A DNA stretch of 36,794 nt from Acidimicrobiia bacterium. GTDB taxonomy: Bacteria; Actinomycetota; Acidimicrobiia; Spongiisociales; UBA5794. The stretch lies in assembly GCA_013003515.1 (NCBI GenBank), contig JABDIW010000041.1:1-36794 (forward strand), written 5' to 3'. A program made the translations under genes and the position numbers. The notes beneath the pieces were generated by a model. That model worked only from the letters and a program-made list of their open reading frames with translations, was not told the origin of the DNA and did no database searches. Shown here piece after piece: positions 20,678-29,252 of the stretch (position 1 is the first letter of the stretch; every line of letters starts with the position of its first letter).

Positions 20678-22438
20678 TTATGGTGTGGCGGTGATCGAGT
20701 CACCGACGTAGACGAACGTGGAGGTCGAGAAGTTGAGGACGAGGTCTTGGTCGGTTGACGTCTTCGACTTGACCTGGAGGTCGATCTCGTCGCCCTCCTC
20801 GACCACGAACAGGTCGACAATGGAACCGTGCCAGGCGACCGCGTTGTTCGACGGCGCTGACTCCAACATCTGCCCGCGCTTCTGACCGTTGAGGACGTGA
20901 CGGAGGCCACGGAGGCCGTCGTCGCCGAGTGTCGTCTCGTCCTCGTCGTCGGCTGCGGTGGGGTCAATCGTCGCGTTGCTGATCGCCAGCACGAGGCCGG
21001 GGTAGGGAGCCTTGAAGCCGCCGTTGTTGTTGACGACCTTGATCGGTGAGTCGTCCTGGGTCACGCCATGGGGGGCGAACAGCGTGCGCACGTGGCTGAC
21101 GGTCTTCCACTTGCCGTCTTCGGTGTGCTGGCCATCCTTGCGGCTCATGTAGCGCTTGACGATGAGCGGCGCCCACAGGTAGTCCATGACGTCAGAGAGC
21201 ACGTTCATGTAGCCGTGGGGCAGGTAGGCGGTGCTCATGTCTGCGTAGCTCGGCAGCTCGGCCGCTGGAGGAAGACCGGTCTTCTCCTTGACGAACTTCT
21301 GGCCCTCGGCACTGGTGTCGTCAGGGTCACCGGCGACCATGGTCACGGCGAGGTAGGAGTTGTGCTGGCCTTCGAGGACCGGGGATGTGGCGACCGCGTA
21401 GGCTTGCACGCGAACGATGTCGCCGATCTCCAGCTTCACGATGTCGTGGTTCTCGACGAAGGTCTCGCCGTTGATCGCGTAGGGTCCGGTGCCAGTGCTC
21501 GAACCGCTCGGCTGGGAGCCGTTGACGGTGAAGCGGGAGTTGACACGGTTGCCTGAGGTGTTGATCCCCGAGAATGCCAGGCAGGACGCGAGCCAGTAGT
21601 ACCCGGCTTGCTGGATGATGATCTGGGCTGCCCCGACGCCGACCATTGCGTCGTCGGTCTCATAGACGTTGTCCGCCATGTTGGCGTAAGTCCAGGTGCT
21701 CGACGTGAGCGACTGGTTGGCGTTCTGACGGATACGGGCCGCTGGGCGGTTGTCCAACCTGTTCTGGTTGTTCGCCATGTTGTTCCACCAGTCGATCGGT
21801 GAGTCGTTCACCGTGATGCGAGCTGGGGCGTAGTTGAGGGTGCTGTTCCCGTTACTTCCAATGTGGAGACCCCACCAGTGTGCGGGCTCGTTGTTGGACA
21901 TCGTCGAGAGTGGCGTGGTCGTGTCGCTGTGATGGACTTGCACCTGAAAGGCGTAGTCGGCGTCGGTGAAGTTCATGACCGTCGCGGCGTGGAACCTGTG
22001 CGCCTTGTCGGTGGCCTGGGCGAGCTGGTTGTTGAGCTGGAGATTCGTGGTGCCGTCGGTGCGGCGCAGTCGGATCTCGCGCTCACCGTCGCCTGTGCCC
22101 GGCCGCAGTCCTCCCGTGAAGCCACACGCCCAGATGCCCGGCTCACCTTTGCCGAGATTGATCCAGTCCGACAAGATGTCGGTTGCGGACTCGAAGAGTT
22201 CGTTAGAACTCCCTTCGAGCCAGACGGTATGCCACTCCTCGCTTCCTGAGACAGGGATGTTGTAGTTGACGCTTTGGAACGACCCCGATGCCAACGACGA
22301 AGCGCCCGTAGTGTTCTCTCGGATCAGGAACGTCGAGCGTCCACGCCGGAACCAGTCGATGTTGTCTTCGAGGTCCTGGAGCTGGGCTGCCGAGATGGCC
22401 CCCGTAGCGCCCTTGGTGGCGACCGCAGTGAAGCTCAT
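20678..22438 (-). CDS. Minor tail protein with C1q-like region
   Basis: A 586-residue virion protein starting MSFTAVATKGATGAISAAQL. Residues about 245-375 contain a region resembling phage C1q/TNF-like receptor-binding modules (AGYYWLASCLAFSGINTSGN ... YLAVTMV). The last third (from about 430) has beta-rich repeats and ends NFSTSTFVYVGDSITATP. It overlaps the upstream minor tail gene by ATGA. The position, two genes after the tape measure, and the mixed beta content suggest a baseplate or tail-tip protein involved in host contact. Confidence 0.78.
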   Translation of the reverse strand: MSFTAVATKGATGAISAAQLQDLEDNIDWFRRGRSTFLIRENTTGASSLASGSFQSVNYNIPVSGSEEWHTVWLEGSSNELFESATDILSDWINLGKGEPGIWACGFTGGLRPGTGDGEREIRLRRTDGTTNLQLNNQLAQATDKAHRFHAATVMNFTDADYAFQVQVHHSDTTTPLSTMSNNEPAHWWGLHIGSNGNSTLNYAPARITVNDSPIDWWNNMANNQNRLDNRPAARIRQNANQSLTSSTWTYANMADNVYETDDAMVGVGAAQIIIQQAGYYWLASCLAFSGINTSGNRVNSRFTVNGSQPSGSSTGTGPYAINGETFVENHDIVKLEIGDIVRVQAYAVATSPVLEGQHNSYLAVTMVAGDPDDTSAEGQKFVKEKTGLPPAAELPSYADMSTAYLPHGYMNVLSDVMDYLWAPLIVKRYMSRKDGQHTEDGKWKTVSHVRTLFAPHGVTQDDSPIKVVNNNGGFKAPYPGLVLAISNATIDPTAADDEDETTLGDDGLRGLRHVLNGQKRGQMLESAPSNNAVAWHGSIVDLFVVEEGDEIDLQVKSKTSTDQDLVLNFSTSTFVYVGDSITATP

Positions 22439-23640
22439 TCCGCTGGCCTCCCTGAGGTCTGATTGGCGACCCCGACCTCATGCCAGTTGTCTGAGCGGGT
22501 CTGGCGGTTGGTGTCGTAGGGGGACAGTCCCAGCTTCATGGTCCAATCCTGCTCGGTCATCTCGTGCGTGACGGTCTCGATGCGGTGATCGACGTCGTAG
22601 TTGGAGGCGTGGCCCACGAAAGGCAGGTTCACCCCGAGCGAGGTGAGCGGCTCGAAGTGCGAGAGCATGAGCTGATCGGAGATGAGGTCCGGCGCCGAGA
22701 TGGGTTTAATCGTGACCTCCTTGAGTGCCTGCACCGTCGAGATCGCTCCGTCGCCCGCGGCCCACGCCTGGGCCTCGACGTCGCCGTCATACATCGCCTG
22801 CGTGCCGTTGATCGACCGAACGATCCTGATCTCGTTCGCTGTGGTCGTGCCGCGGGTGAGCACCTTGCCGGTCACGCCCGAGCTGCTTCCCTCGGTCACG
22901 TCTTGGGAATCGAGGAAGTTCGAGGGGACCACGTCCGCCGCCGAGACATGGTCTTCGGTGAGGTCGAAGTTGACCGTCGAGTAGTCGGTGTCGGTGTAGA
23001 TGGTGTGGCGGTCCAGGAAGACCAGCTCGCCGCGGTTGTTGCAGAAGAACGCACCGTGCTCGGTGCGCTGCATCTCCTGGCAGATGCTCAGGGCGTTGCC
23101 GTTGAGGGTCGTGGCCGGACACATCACGGTTCCGCTGTCGATGCGGTCACGCAGGGCACTGGGCGTGCCGACGTGATCGAGTACGGCCGCTACACGTGTG
23201 CCGGTGAGTTCGGCCGGGCGCTCCAGCTCCTCGACGTTGAAGCGACCGAGCGAGGTCGACAGGAGGTCTTGCCCGGTCATCACGGCGCCCGAGTGGGTGT
23301 TGAAGTGGCCGATCGCGATGTTCGTGCAGTAGACGCGCCCGAGGCGGTGCGGCGTGGCGAAGAGGTCATCGGAGAAGGTCAGGCGCATGGCCATGCCCTT
23401 GCGGAGGTTGTTGTAGTGCGGGCTCGACGAGTTATCCCGGTCCCACTGCCCCGAGTTATTGCGGAGCTTGAACTGGATCTCCCGCGGGCGGAAGTTGCCG
23501 CCGTCGCCGCCCTGGCGTCCAGTCACCATGCGTGCGCCGTGGATGTCGGAGGTGATGTCGACCCACGTGCTCGCGGTCAGGGGCGCGTTGTAGCTGATCT
23601 CGGCTCGGAGCCATGTGTCGAGGTTCGGCCCAAGAGGCAT
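22435..23640 (-). CDS. Minor tail (baseplate hub-like) protein
   Basis: A 401-residue protein immediately after the tape measure (1-base overlap), the usual place for distal-tail or hub proteins. The N-terminus has WLRAEISYNAPLTASTWVDI and DIHGARMVTGRQGGDGGNFR; blocks such as 'W.DVT..V....I..GR....' are typical of actinophage minor tail proteins. The middle contains GELVFLDRHTIYTDTDYSTV and the end HRIETVTHEMTEQDWTMKLG, a strand pattern common in such proteins. It probably forms part of the tail tip and contacts the tape measure complex. Confidence 0.8.
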   Translation of the reverse strand: MPLGPNLDTWLRAEISYNAPLTASTWVDITSDIHGARMVTGRQGGDGGNFRPREIQFKLRNNSGQWDRDNSSSPHYNNLRKGMAMRLTFSDDLFATPHRLGRVYCTNIAIGHFNTHSGAVMTGQDLLSTSLGRFNVEELERPAELTGTRVAAVLDHVGTPSALRDRIDSGTVMCPATTLNGNALSICQEMQRTEHGAFFCNNRGELVFLDRHTIYTDTDYSTVNFDLTEDHVSAADVVPSNFLDSQDVTEGSSSGVTGKVLTRGTTTANEIRIVRSINGTQAMYDGDVEAQAWAAGDGAISTVQALKEVTIKPISAPDLISDQLMLSHFEPLTSLGVNLPFVGHASNYDVDHRIETVTHEMTEQDWTMKLGLSPYDTNRQTRSDNWHEVGVANQTSGRPAE

Positions 23641-25952
23641 TACGCGCTCGCTCCTCGGATGATGAGCGGTGCCCCGCCCTCACTGTTGAGGGCGTTGACG
23701 ACGCCGCGACCGACTTCGATGCCGTCAAGTTCGATGGTGATCGGCTGGTTGGTACCGGTGGTCCGCCCTGGCCCGGTTGGGACGAAGAGGGCAGACTGGG
23801 TGCCGCCAGCGTTCGGGATACGAGCCGAGACGACTTGACTCCCGCCCGAGGCCCCGCCGTCCGAGCTGCCGCCCGTCGAACCGTTGCTCGTACCACCCTG
23901 GCTGCGTGGGGTGGTCGGAATCGTCGGCGTGATGAACAGCGTTCCGAGATTGGCCTGGGTCTCAGCGATCCAGACAAGCATCGCACGTGTAGCGGCGTCG
24001 AAGCCCTCGACCTCCAGGCTCACTTCGATGATGTCGGGGACCTGTTCCATCTTGGTGATCAACATGCCGAGGTCTTCTTCGGACACGCCAGCGTCCCTGG
24101 CGAGGTCGATGATGGGCTGCTTGGCGAACGCCCACGCGGCCGCTATCTGATCGGGCGTGAGGTTCTGCTCCAAGGCCATCGTCGCGACCGTGTCGGCAGC
24201 CGCCGACGCGGCAGCCTCGAACGCTTGGGCAGCCGCGTACCCTTCGTCAGTGAACTTCGAGAACGAGCCGCCCGAGCCGCCGTCTTTCTCTGGCGCCAGA
24301 GCCTCTTGGAGGTCACGTAGTGCTGCCTGGAGGGCGTACTCTTCGTCGTCGAAGAACAGGAGGTCGATCATCTCTCGGGTGGCGCGCTTGGCGTCGTCCA
24401 TGACGTCCGCCATCTTCTTGCCCTCGACCTTGAGCATCGTCACCTTGGAGGTGAATTTCTCGAGTTTCTCGGCGCCCTCGTCGCCCGCGTCGCCGACATC
24501 TTCGACCGCAGCCGCTACGTCGTTGAGGCCGAGCGCCTCGGCGTTCTCCGCTATAGCGGCACCACGTTCGAGCACCTCGAAGAGTTCGCGCAATGCAGCC
24601 TGGGCTTCGAGCCGCGGCGTGTCGCCGCTGTCGCCAAATAGGCGACCGAGGAGACTCGTGTCCGGCAATTGCACGTCGTCGAAGTTGAGGAGCTTGAGGA
24701 AGGTCTCTACTTCCCCTCCTGCGCCCGAGAAGGCGGTCTCTATCATCTCTGCGCTGATACTCGCCTCGGCGAGTTGCTCGGCGAGGTTGATATCGGAGAG
24801 AACGAACTGTCGCAGAAAGTTGCCCTGGCCGAGGAACGCGTCGCCGACTGCCTTGATCTCTTCCGCTACATCACGTGCGAGCGCTGCGGTCCGTTCTTGT
24901 TGCGTGTTGTAGTTGTCCCAGAAGATCAGCGCGCCTGCGAGTGCCGCCCCGATGCCAGCGATCGCCAGCTTGGTGCTTACGGCAGTCGTACGGAATCGGG
25001 CGAGACCGTCCTTCACTTTGCGGACGTTGCCAGCGAAGACGGCAGCTCCACCGGCTGCGAAGTTGAAGGCCGTGACGAGTATGCCAAGGCGAACAATGTT
25101 CTTCTGGACCTCAGGGTCGAGGCTCGTGAACGCGTTGAGGAGGCCGAGCACGCCACCGGCAAGTTCCTTGATCACCGGCAGGGCTTCTTGGCCGAGGAGC
25201 GCCACCGAGTCCTCGAACTCGGCTCGGACCTGGGCCTGGGTGCGGGCCAGCTCGTTGGCTGGATCAAGGTAGGCGCCAATGGTGTCTGCGGTCTGCTCGG
25301 TCAGTAGGTCGACGGCGGCGACCGCTTCGGCGTGACGGAGGAGAGCTGGCGTAGAGTCGTCGAGCCCGAGCGTTGCCACCCGCGCTGAGATCATCGCCTG
25401 AGTGATCGTGACGCCGAAGCGCTCGATCGTGTCGAACTCCTTACGGAAGATGCCCGAGATCGCGTTGACGGCCTCGCCTTGGGTCCGACCGAACGCTGCG
25501 GCGCGATCGTTACCGATCGTGAGCACCTTGTTCGTGAGTTCGGCTGCCTCTTCGAGATCGAAGCCGAGGTTCTTGATCTGCGAGCCGATTGTGCCAGCGG
25601 CCTGCCGGTACGCCTGCTCGGAGAGCCCGAGCTTCTCGGCGCTCACCTTGGCGAACTCGTCGATCTTGCTTGCGGCGTCCCCGAAGACGGTGCCCGTCAA
25701 GAACTGACTCTTGGCCAGATCCTCACCGGCACGCGCAGCCTTCGAGAGCCCGGTCAGCATGAGCGTGCCCGCAGCGAGCATCCGTGCGCCGGTCTTGCGC
25801 CACGCGGCCGATGTGGCGTCGGCTGCCTTGGTGGACTTTTTACCTGAGCGGTCCGCGGCGTCACCGAAGCGATCCAGCTCACGCGCGGCGAGCTGGCCGT
25901 CCTTCACGCGCAGCGCGAAGGTGACCGTGTTGGTGAAGCTCATGCCACGCAT
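23640..25952 (-). CDS. Tape measure protein
   Basis: A 770-residue protein. It has a helical N-terminus (FALRVKDGQLAARELDRFGD), long alanine-rich helical regions (ELTNKVLTIGNDRAAAFGRT), hydrophobic segments that may insert in the membrane (ILVTAFNFAAGGAAVFAG; IAGIGAALAGALIFW) and a Ser/Gly-rich end. This and its position after the G/GT chaperones identify it. By the rule of about 0.15 nm per residue the tail would be roughly 115 nm. ATGs at 25952 (MRG) and 25943 (MSF) are both possible. Confidence 0.92.
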   Translation of the reverse strand: MRGMSFTNTVTFALRVKDGQLAARELDRFGDAADRSGKKSTKAADATSAAWRKTGARMLAAGTLMLTGLSKAARAGEDLAKSQFLTGTVFGDAASKIDEFAKVSAEKLGLSEQAYRQAAGTIGSQIKNLGFDLEEAAELTNKVLTIGNDRAAAFGRTQGEAVNAISGIFRKEFDTIERFGVTITQAMISARVATLGLDDSTPALLRHAEAVAAVDLLTEQTADTIGAYLDPANELARTQAQVRAEFEDSVALLGQEALPVIKELAGGVLGLLNAFTSLDPEVQKNIVRLGILVTAFNFAAGGAAVFAGNVRKVKDGLARFRTTAVSTKLAIAGIGAALAGALIFWDNYNTQQERTAALARDVAEEIKAVGDAFLGQGNFLRQFVLSDINLAEQLAEASISAEMIETAFSGAGGEVETFLKLLNFDDVQLPDTSLLGRLFGDSGDTPRLEAQAALRELFEVLERGAAIAENAEALGLNDVAAAVEDVGDAGDEGAEKLEKFTSKVTMLKVEGKKMADVMDDAKRATREMIDLLFFDDEEYALQAALRDLQEALAPEKDGGSGGSFSKFTDEGYAAAQAFEAAASAAADTVATMALEQNLTPDQIAAAWAFAKQPIIDLARDAGVSEEDLGMLITKMEQVPDIIEVSLEVEGFDAATRAMLVWIAETQANLGTLFITPTIPTTPRSQGGTSNGSTGGSSDGGASGGSQVVSARIPNAGGTQSALFVPTGPGRTTGTNQPITIELDGIEVGRGVVNALNSEGGAPLIIRGASA

Positions 25953-25955
25953 AGG

Positions 25956-26662
25956 TCAGGACTTCCGTTCTTCTGCTTCTTCTCGGGCTTTACGGTTCGC
26001 TTCTTTGCCGCGCCAGCACAGCTCGCGGAGGTCGCCCATCATCTGCTCGTAGACGACTGACGGAGGCCAGTGATGCTGGATGGCGAACCAGCTCACGACG
26101 TCGTCTAGCTCCCAGACGACGAAGTGCTTGCTTCCGACTCGCTTGACGGGGTTTCCGCCGTCTCCGTGGTCGAATCGGGACTTGGGGCGCCGAAGTTCGC
26201 GCTCGGATACATAGTCCCGGAAGGCTCTTTTGGGTCGGGTGCGATGGCCTCCATCGACAGCCCGTTCATGAGGGCGCTTTGGGGGATGCGATCGAGCATT
26301 GCTTCGGCGTCGGCAGCGTCGCGGCCCATCGAGATGATCATGTGCGCTCGGACGAACTCATAGAGGAGGCGCCCGTCGTTGAGGAGGCCCTCGTAGCCGA
26401 GGCCCATCATCGTCACGCCGGTCCGCTCGGTGACCATGCGGACTTCTCCGGCCGTGACCGTGTCTTCGTTGAATGAGACGCCGAGGAGAGGCTCGGTGAA
26501 GGTCCAGCGCGAACCGACGCCGTCACCAAGGGCAACGGCGGCGGCGGAGACCTGGATGTCCCAGAGTTCTTCGGGTGTGTACGTGCCGCGTTCGAGGGCG
26601 GCGATGATCTGACTCGCAGGCATGTTGAGCGCCTGCGGGATGGTGGTGGCTGAGTGGATCAA
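25956..26662 (-). CDS. Tail assembly chaperone GT (predicted -1 frameshift product)
   Basis: This is the long form of the tail assembly chaperone: the first 145 codons of the gene at 26105-26662, then a -1 shift at CCCAAAA (26228-26234) and 90 further residues ending at the TGA at 25956-25958. The extension frame has no start codon of its own but is open throughout and reads like real protein: RAFRDYVSERELRRPKSRFD, FVVWELDDVVSW, WPPSVVYEQMMGDLRELCW, with a charged tail. Total about 235 residues. In lambda-like phages the G/GT pair coats the tape measure during tail assembly. The stop lies four bases before the tape measure start. Confidence 0.88.
26105..26662 (-). CDS. Tail assembly chaperone G (short form)
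   Basis: A 185-residue protein starting MIHSATTIPQALNMP, an ATGA overlap with the upstream gene. The domain to about residue 145 is a helical chaperone (FVRAHMIISMGRDAADAEAM). After the slip site the zero frame continues with a low-complexity Ser/Thr/Glu tail (STTETAETPSSESEASTSSS) and stops at 26105. Its location just before the tape measure gene and the slippery heptamer identify it as the G protein. Confidence 0.87.
   Translation of the reverse strand: MIHSATTIPQALNMPASQIIAALERGTYTPEELWDIQVSAAAVALGDGVGSRWTFTEPLLGVSFNEDTVTAGEVRMVTERTGVTMMGLGYEGLLNDGRLLYEFVRAHMIISMGRDAADAEAMLDRIPQSALMNGLSMEAIAPDPKEPSGTMYPSANFGAPSPDSTTETAETPSSESEASTSSSGS
26228..26234 (-). other. Slippery heptamer C CCA AAA for -1 frameshift
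   Basis: In the zero frame the codons are GAC CCA AAA GAG, a perfect X XXY YYZ heptamer (CCCAAAA). Slipping by -1 gives CCC AAA AGA, entering the open extension that ends at 25956. Confidence 0.9.
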
Positions 26663-27273
26663 GAGACAAGACCTCCAATGGTCTCGATGAACATGAGCCT
26701 GTTCCAGGCTGTGAATGCTTCGGCCGTGCCCTTGTCGAAACCGGGCGTGACGAAGTTCTTGCCCCGTGAGCCGGGGTGGTGGACGTAGAGCACGGGGTGA
26801 GGGAGGCCCGCGTACATGAGGGCCTTCTTGCCACCGGCTCGCCGCCGGAAGCGGTTCGGGACTGCTTTGCCGCCCGCTCCTGCGATCGCTCCTGCGCTCA
26901 CCGCGTCGGGTGGGTTGCGCGCTGCGATGAGGTGGGGCCGGGAGCCTTGGTCCAAGGTGACGGTCGCGCCGACGGCGGACTTGCCGCCCTTGGGCGTGAT
27001 GATCGTGTAGGGCTCGGACCGCATGCGGGTGGTGCGGGCGATGTAGCCGCGGTACGGCTTGCCCGCGAAGCTCGTTGCACCCTTCTTGCGTGCCTCGTCG
27101 GAGATGTTGTTGGCCACGATCCAGCCCGCACGATCGAGTGCTCGTGCCGACGGCGACGACAGCTCGGTCGACATGCCGTCGATGGCCTTGGCGAGGTCTT
27201 CGAGTGCGACCTCGGCGGACCGGGGTGGGCCTCCCGTCTTGAGGGGGCTGCCCACCCCGGTCGTCACGCCCAT
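26659..27273 (-). CDS. HK97 gp10-like tail/neck protein
   Basis: A 204-residue protein with helices at 25-60 (EDLAKAIDGMSTELSSPSAR), a basic middle (ARTTRMRSEPYTIITPKGGK) and a C-terminus with LPHPVLYVHHPGSRGKNFVT and PGFDKG. The 'HPG....F..PG' ending is typical of HK97 gp10-like proteins. Their usual place is before the tail tube gene; here it lies between the tube gene and G, an unusual order. It probably acts at the head-tail joint or tail end. Confidence 0.68.
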   Translation of the reverse strand: MGVTTGVGSPLKTGGPPRSAEVALEDLAKAIDGMSTELSSPSARALDRAGWIVANNISDEARKKGATSFAGKPYRGYIARTTRMRSEPYTIITPKGGKSAVGATVTLDQGSRPHLIAARNPPDAVSAGAIAGAGGKAVPNRFRRRAGGKKALMYAGLPHPVLYVHHPGSRGKNFVTPGFDKGTAEAFTAWNRLMFIETIGGLVS

Positions 27274-27277
27274 GAGA

Positions 27278-27682
27278 TCAGGCGTAAACCGTGGTGATGT
27301 CGAAGGCTCGCCACTGCACGTTCTGGGTGTTCAAGTCACCCTGAGACGCGTCGAGGTGGGTGAGCTGCGAGACCAGGACGTTGCCAGCCCACTCGGGGTT
27401 GGATGTGCTCGCCGCCCCGTTGAAGGGCCGCAGGACGAACGCCTGCGACGTCTTGTAGAACGGGGCGATGGTCTGGTACAGCGCCGACGCGTCGTAGTCC
27501 TGGGCGAACGTGACACGCATCGAGGCGGTGGAGAGGCCGACGACGAAGCTGCGCTGCGTCTGGCCCCACACGGTCGACTCGACTTCGTCGGACTCTTCGT
27601 CGAAGGTGACCGACTGGACGTAAGCCGAGAGATCGGCGGCGCCCACGGACAGAAAGCCGCCCGTTACGACATGGATTGCCAT
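27278..27682 (-). CDS. Major tail (tube) protein
   Basis: A 134-residue beta-rich protein: HVVTGGFLSVGAADLSAYVQ, then SVTFDEESDEVESTVWGQTQ, SFVVGLSTASMRVTFAQDYD, a common tail-tube pattern (G..DLS.YV.SV...E....T..G......GL....). It has its own leader with tandem hairpins and a strong AAGGAGCTA ribosome site, consistent with high expression. It would form the hexameric rings of the tail tube around the tape measure. Confidence 0.85.
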   Translation of the reverse strand: MAIHVVTGGFLSVGAADLSAYVQSVTFDEESDEVESTVWGQTQRSFVVGLSTASMRVTFAQDYDASALYQTIAPFYKTSQAFVLRPFNGAASTSNPEWAGNVLVSQLTHLDASQGDLNTQNVQWRAFDITTVYA

Positions 27683-27688
27683 GGTTGT

Positions 27689-27763
27689 AGCTCCTTGTGG
27701 ATCGCCGAGGGGGTCCCGGCTTCGGACCGTCTCGGCGAGACGGCTTCATGGAGCTGGCAAGAG
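27689..27763 (-). promoter_or_regulatory. Tail-tube leader with hairpins and possible SD-sequestering stem
   Basis: Read leftward: CTCTTGCCAGCTCC (27763-27750), a perfect hairpin CCGTCTC-GCC-GAGACGG (27743-27727), a second GGTCC/GGACC hairpin, then AAGGAGCT (27696-27689). AGCTCC can pair with GGAGCT and hide the ribosome site, as in the leader at 20286-20341. Confidence 0.55.
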
Positions 27764-27775
27764 AGATTCGCGAGG

Positions 27776-27979
27776 TCAGTCGACCTCGGTGAGGTGTCCG
27801 ATCTCGACGAGGAGGTCGGCGTTGGGAAGTTCGGCGTCGGTCGCTTCGAAGAGGTCGCCGGGCTGGTAGCCAGCGATGGCGAGGGGGCCGGTGACCTCGA
27901 ACGTGCGGGTGTCTGGGGCCACGGGCTCGGGGGTCTCTTCTTCGGTGGTCTCTTCTTCGGTGGTCTCTTCTTCGATCAC
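27776..27979 (-). CDS. Small acidic protein with EEETT repeats
   Basis: A 67-residue protein. The N-terminus is an acidic repeat (MIEEETTEEETTEEETPEP), then TRTFEVTGPLAIAGYQPGDL, which resembles a short head-tail or decoration-type beta element. The GTG start overlaps the previous stop (GTGA). It sits just before the tail tube leader. It may be a small neck or tail accessory; function unknown. Confidence 0.6.
   Translation of the reverse strand: MIEEETTEEETTEEETPEPVAPDTRTFEVTGPLAIAGYQPGDLFEATDAELPNADLLVEIGHLTEVD
27933..27974 (-). repeat. 15-bp tandem repeat (about 2.8 copies)
   Basis: Units GTCTCTTCTTCGGTG at 27933 and 27948, with a third partial copy to 27974, encode the EETTE repeats of the small acidic protein. 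Such tandem units can change copy number by slippage. Confidence 0.85.
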
Positions 27980-28398
27980 GTGATGCTCCTGAGTAGGGCG
28001 CCCGCCACCATGTCGATGGCGAGGTAGCGCGTGTTGTCTTGCTGGTTGAGAACGACAGTCATGCCGCCGCCTGTCACCTGGAGTTCCTCGAATGGTCCCG
28101 ACGTCTCCGTCTTGAGTTCTTCGAGCACCGTCTTGAGACCGGTGTCGGGGTCGAGGATGCGGTAGCCGAGCGCCCAGCTCTCCTCGGCGATGCGGTACTT
28201 GGCTGCGAAGCGCAGCGAGAAGGTGACGTCGAGGAAGTCGCCCCAGAGGGGGTTGTTGTCGTCGATGCGGAAGTCCTGGATGAAGAAGTGGCTGTCCAGG
28301 TTGTCGTCGGGCGGGTGCGGGGTGGACGCGTAAACATCGGGATGCTCCAACGCTTTGTCGGCGAGGAGGATGGCGGCGGCTTCGATGCGTTCGGTCAC
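27976..28398 (-). CDS. Probable tail terminator / neck protein
   Basis: A 140-residue protein starting MTERIEAAAILLADKALEHP. A helical N-terminus is followed by strands (DSHFFIQDFRIDDNNPLWGD; GGGMTVVLNQQDNTRYLAID). The size, mixed alpha/beta pattern and position between the connector and tail tube genes fit a gpU-like tail terminator. Motif support is weak, so the call rests mainly on synteny. Both ends overlap neighbours by four bases. Confidence 0.6.
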   Translation of the reverse strand: MTERIEAAAILLADKALEHPDVYASTPHPPDDNLDSHFFIQDFRIDDNNPLWGDFLDVTFSLRFAAKYRIAEESWALGYRILDPDTGLKTVLEELKTETSGPFEELQVTGGGMTVVLNQQDNTRYLAIDMVAGALLRSIT

Positions 28399-29000
28399 AG
28401 GACGATCCTCACGAAGGGCTCGATGAGCGTCGCGGCGTCACGGTCGAGGCCGGACTGCACACGGACGACCGAGCCGAAGCCATCGACGCCGAGAGTGCCC
28501 GATGGGGCGTCCCCGCGGTCGACGAGCTTGGATGCCTGGAGCAAGGTGGCCTCGGCGATGTCGTCGGGGATCTCGGGCCATCCCCAGCGGGCCGTGACCC
28601 TCACGGAGGGCCAAGCTGCGCACGAAAGGAACTTGCCGGGGTTGATCATGACGACCGACTCGGTGGACCAGGTCCGCGAGTTGAAGCGCCCGTTGAGGGG
28701 CTCGAAGATGAAGTCGGTGTCGACGGTCAGGGCCGTCCATGAGCCGGTGCGAGCGGTCTTGTACTCGACGACCGTGTTGACGTCGGCCACGCAGTCGTCG
28801 ATGTCGAGGCGGTGGGCTTGCTCGGGCCGGAAGACCCGCGAGTTGCCGCCATGGGCTGCCGGGGCGACGGCGAAGTCGCGTCCGGTGTGTTCGGCGATCT
28901 GCGCCGTTGCCGCCTCAAGTGCGCGGGCGAGGGCGTCGTCGTTCGTTGACTTCGTCGCCCCTAGGCGCGCCTTGAGGTCGGCAATCGACGCATAGGTCAT
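28395..29000 (-). CDS. Head-tail connector (gp6-like adaptor)
   Basis: A 201-residue protein: MTYASIADLKARLGATKSTN, then ALEAATAQIAEHTGRDF and VRVTARWGWPEIPDDIAEAT, LLQASKLVDR. This is the typical pattern of phage gp6-like head-tail connectors (a helical start 'Y....DLK..LG', 'I...TGR.F', 'V.A.WGWP..P..I..A....A..L..R'). It would form the ring between portal and tail. Confidence 0.84.
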   Translation of the reverse strand: MTYASIADLKARLGATKSTNDDALARALEAATAQIAEHTGRDFAVAPAAHGGNSRVFRPEQAHRLDIDDCVADVNTVVEYKTARTGSWTALTVDTDFIFEPLNGRFNSRTWSTESVVMINPGKFLSCAAWPSVRVTARWGWPEIPDDIAEATLLQASKLVDRGDAPSGTLGVDGFGSVVRVQSGLDRDAATLIEPFVRIVL

Positions 29001-29003
29001 GGC

Positions 29004-29207
29004 CTACTCGTCATCCTCGGGTGCGGGCTCGGCCTTGGCTGCCTTGGTCGCTGCGCCCTTGCGCGGCGACTTGACGGGCTGCTTGTCGCCGTCAGGCGTC
29101 GAGACTTCGTCGAACCGGTCGGGAAGATCGAAGTCGGTGTCGTAGAGCGACCCTTCCTGGACGAGCGTGCGTCCAGTCATGAAGCTCTTTCGGGCACGGT
29201 ATGGCAT
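29004..29207 (-). CDS. Small hypothetical structural-region protein
   Basis: A 67-residue protein: MPYRARKSFMTGRTLVQEGS, an acidic centre (DTDFDLPDRFDEV) and a lysine/alanine-rich tail (KSPRKGAATKAAKAEPAPED). Its ribosome site is AGGAGC, in a leader similar in its last bases to that of the tail tube and 20278 genes. It follows the capsid gene and its terminator-like hairpin. A head-associated or DNA-contacting role is possible; no family is recognised. Confidence 0.6.
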   Translation of the reverse strand: MPYRARKSFMTGRTLVQEGSLYDTDFDLPDRFDEVSTPDGDKQPVKSPRKGAATKAAKAEPAPEDDE

Positions 29208-29252
29208 GGGTATTGCTCCTGTCGTAGGGGGGGCTGTTGGTGGCTGGATGAA

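Noticed and set aside
22564..23838. A long open frame on the plus strand (424 codons)
   Set aside because: It is antisense to the minor tail gene; high GC leaves mirrored frames open. Composition is Val/Gly/Arg/Asp-rich without motifs. The same holds for 29167-30792, 15693-16700 and 6093-7277.
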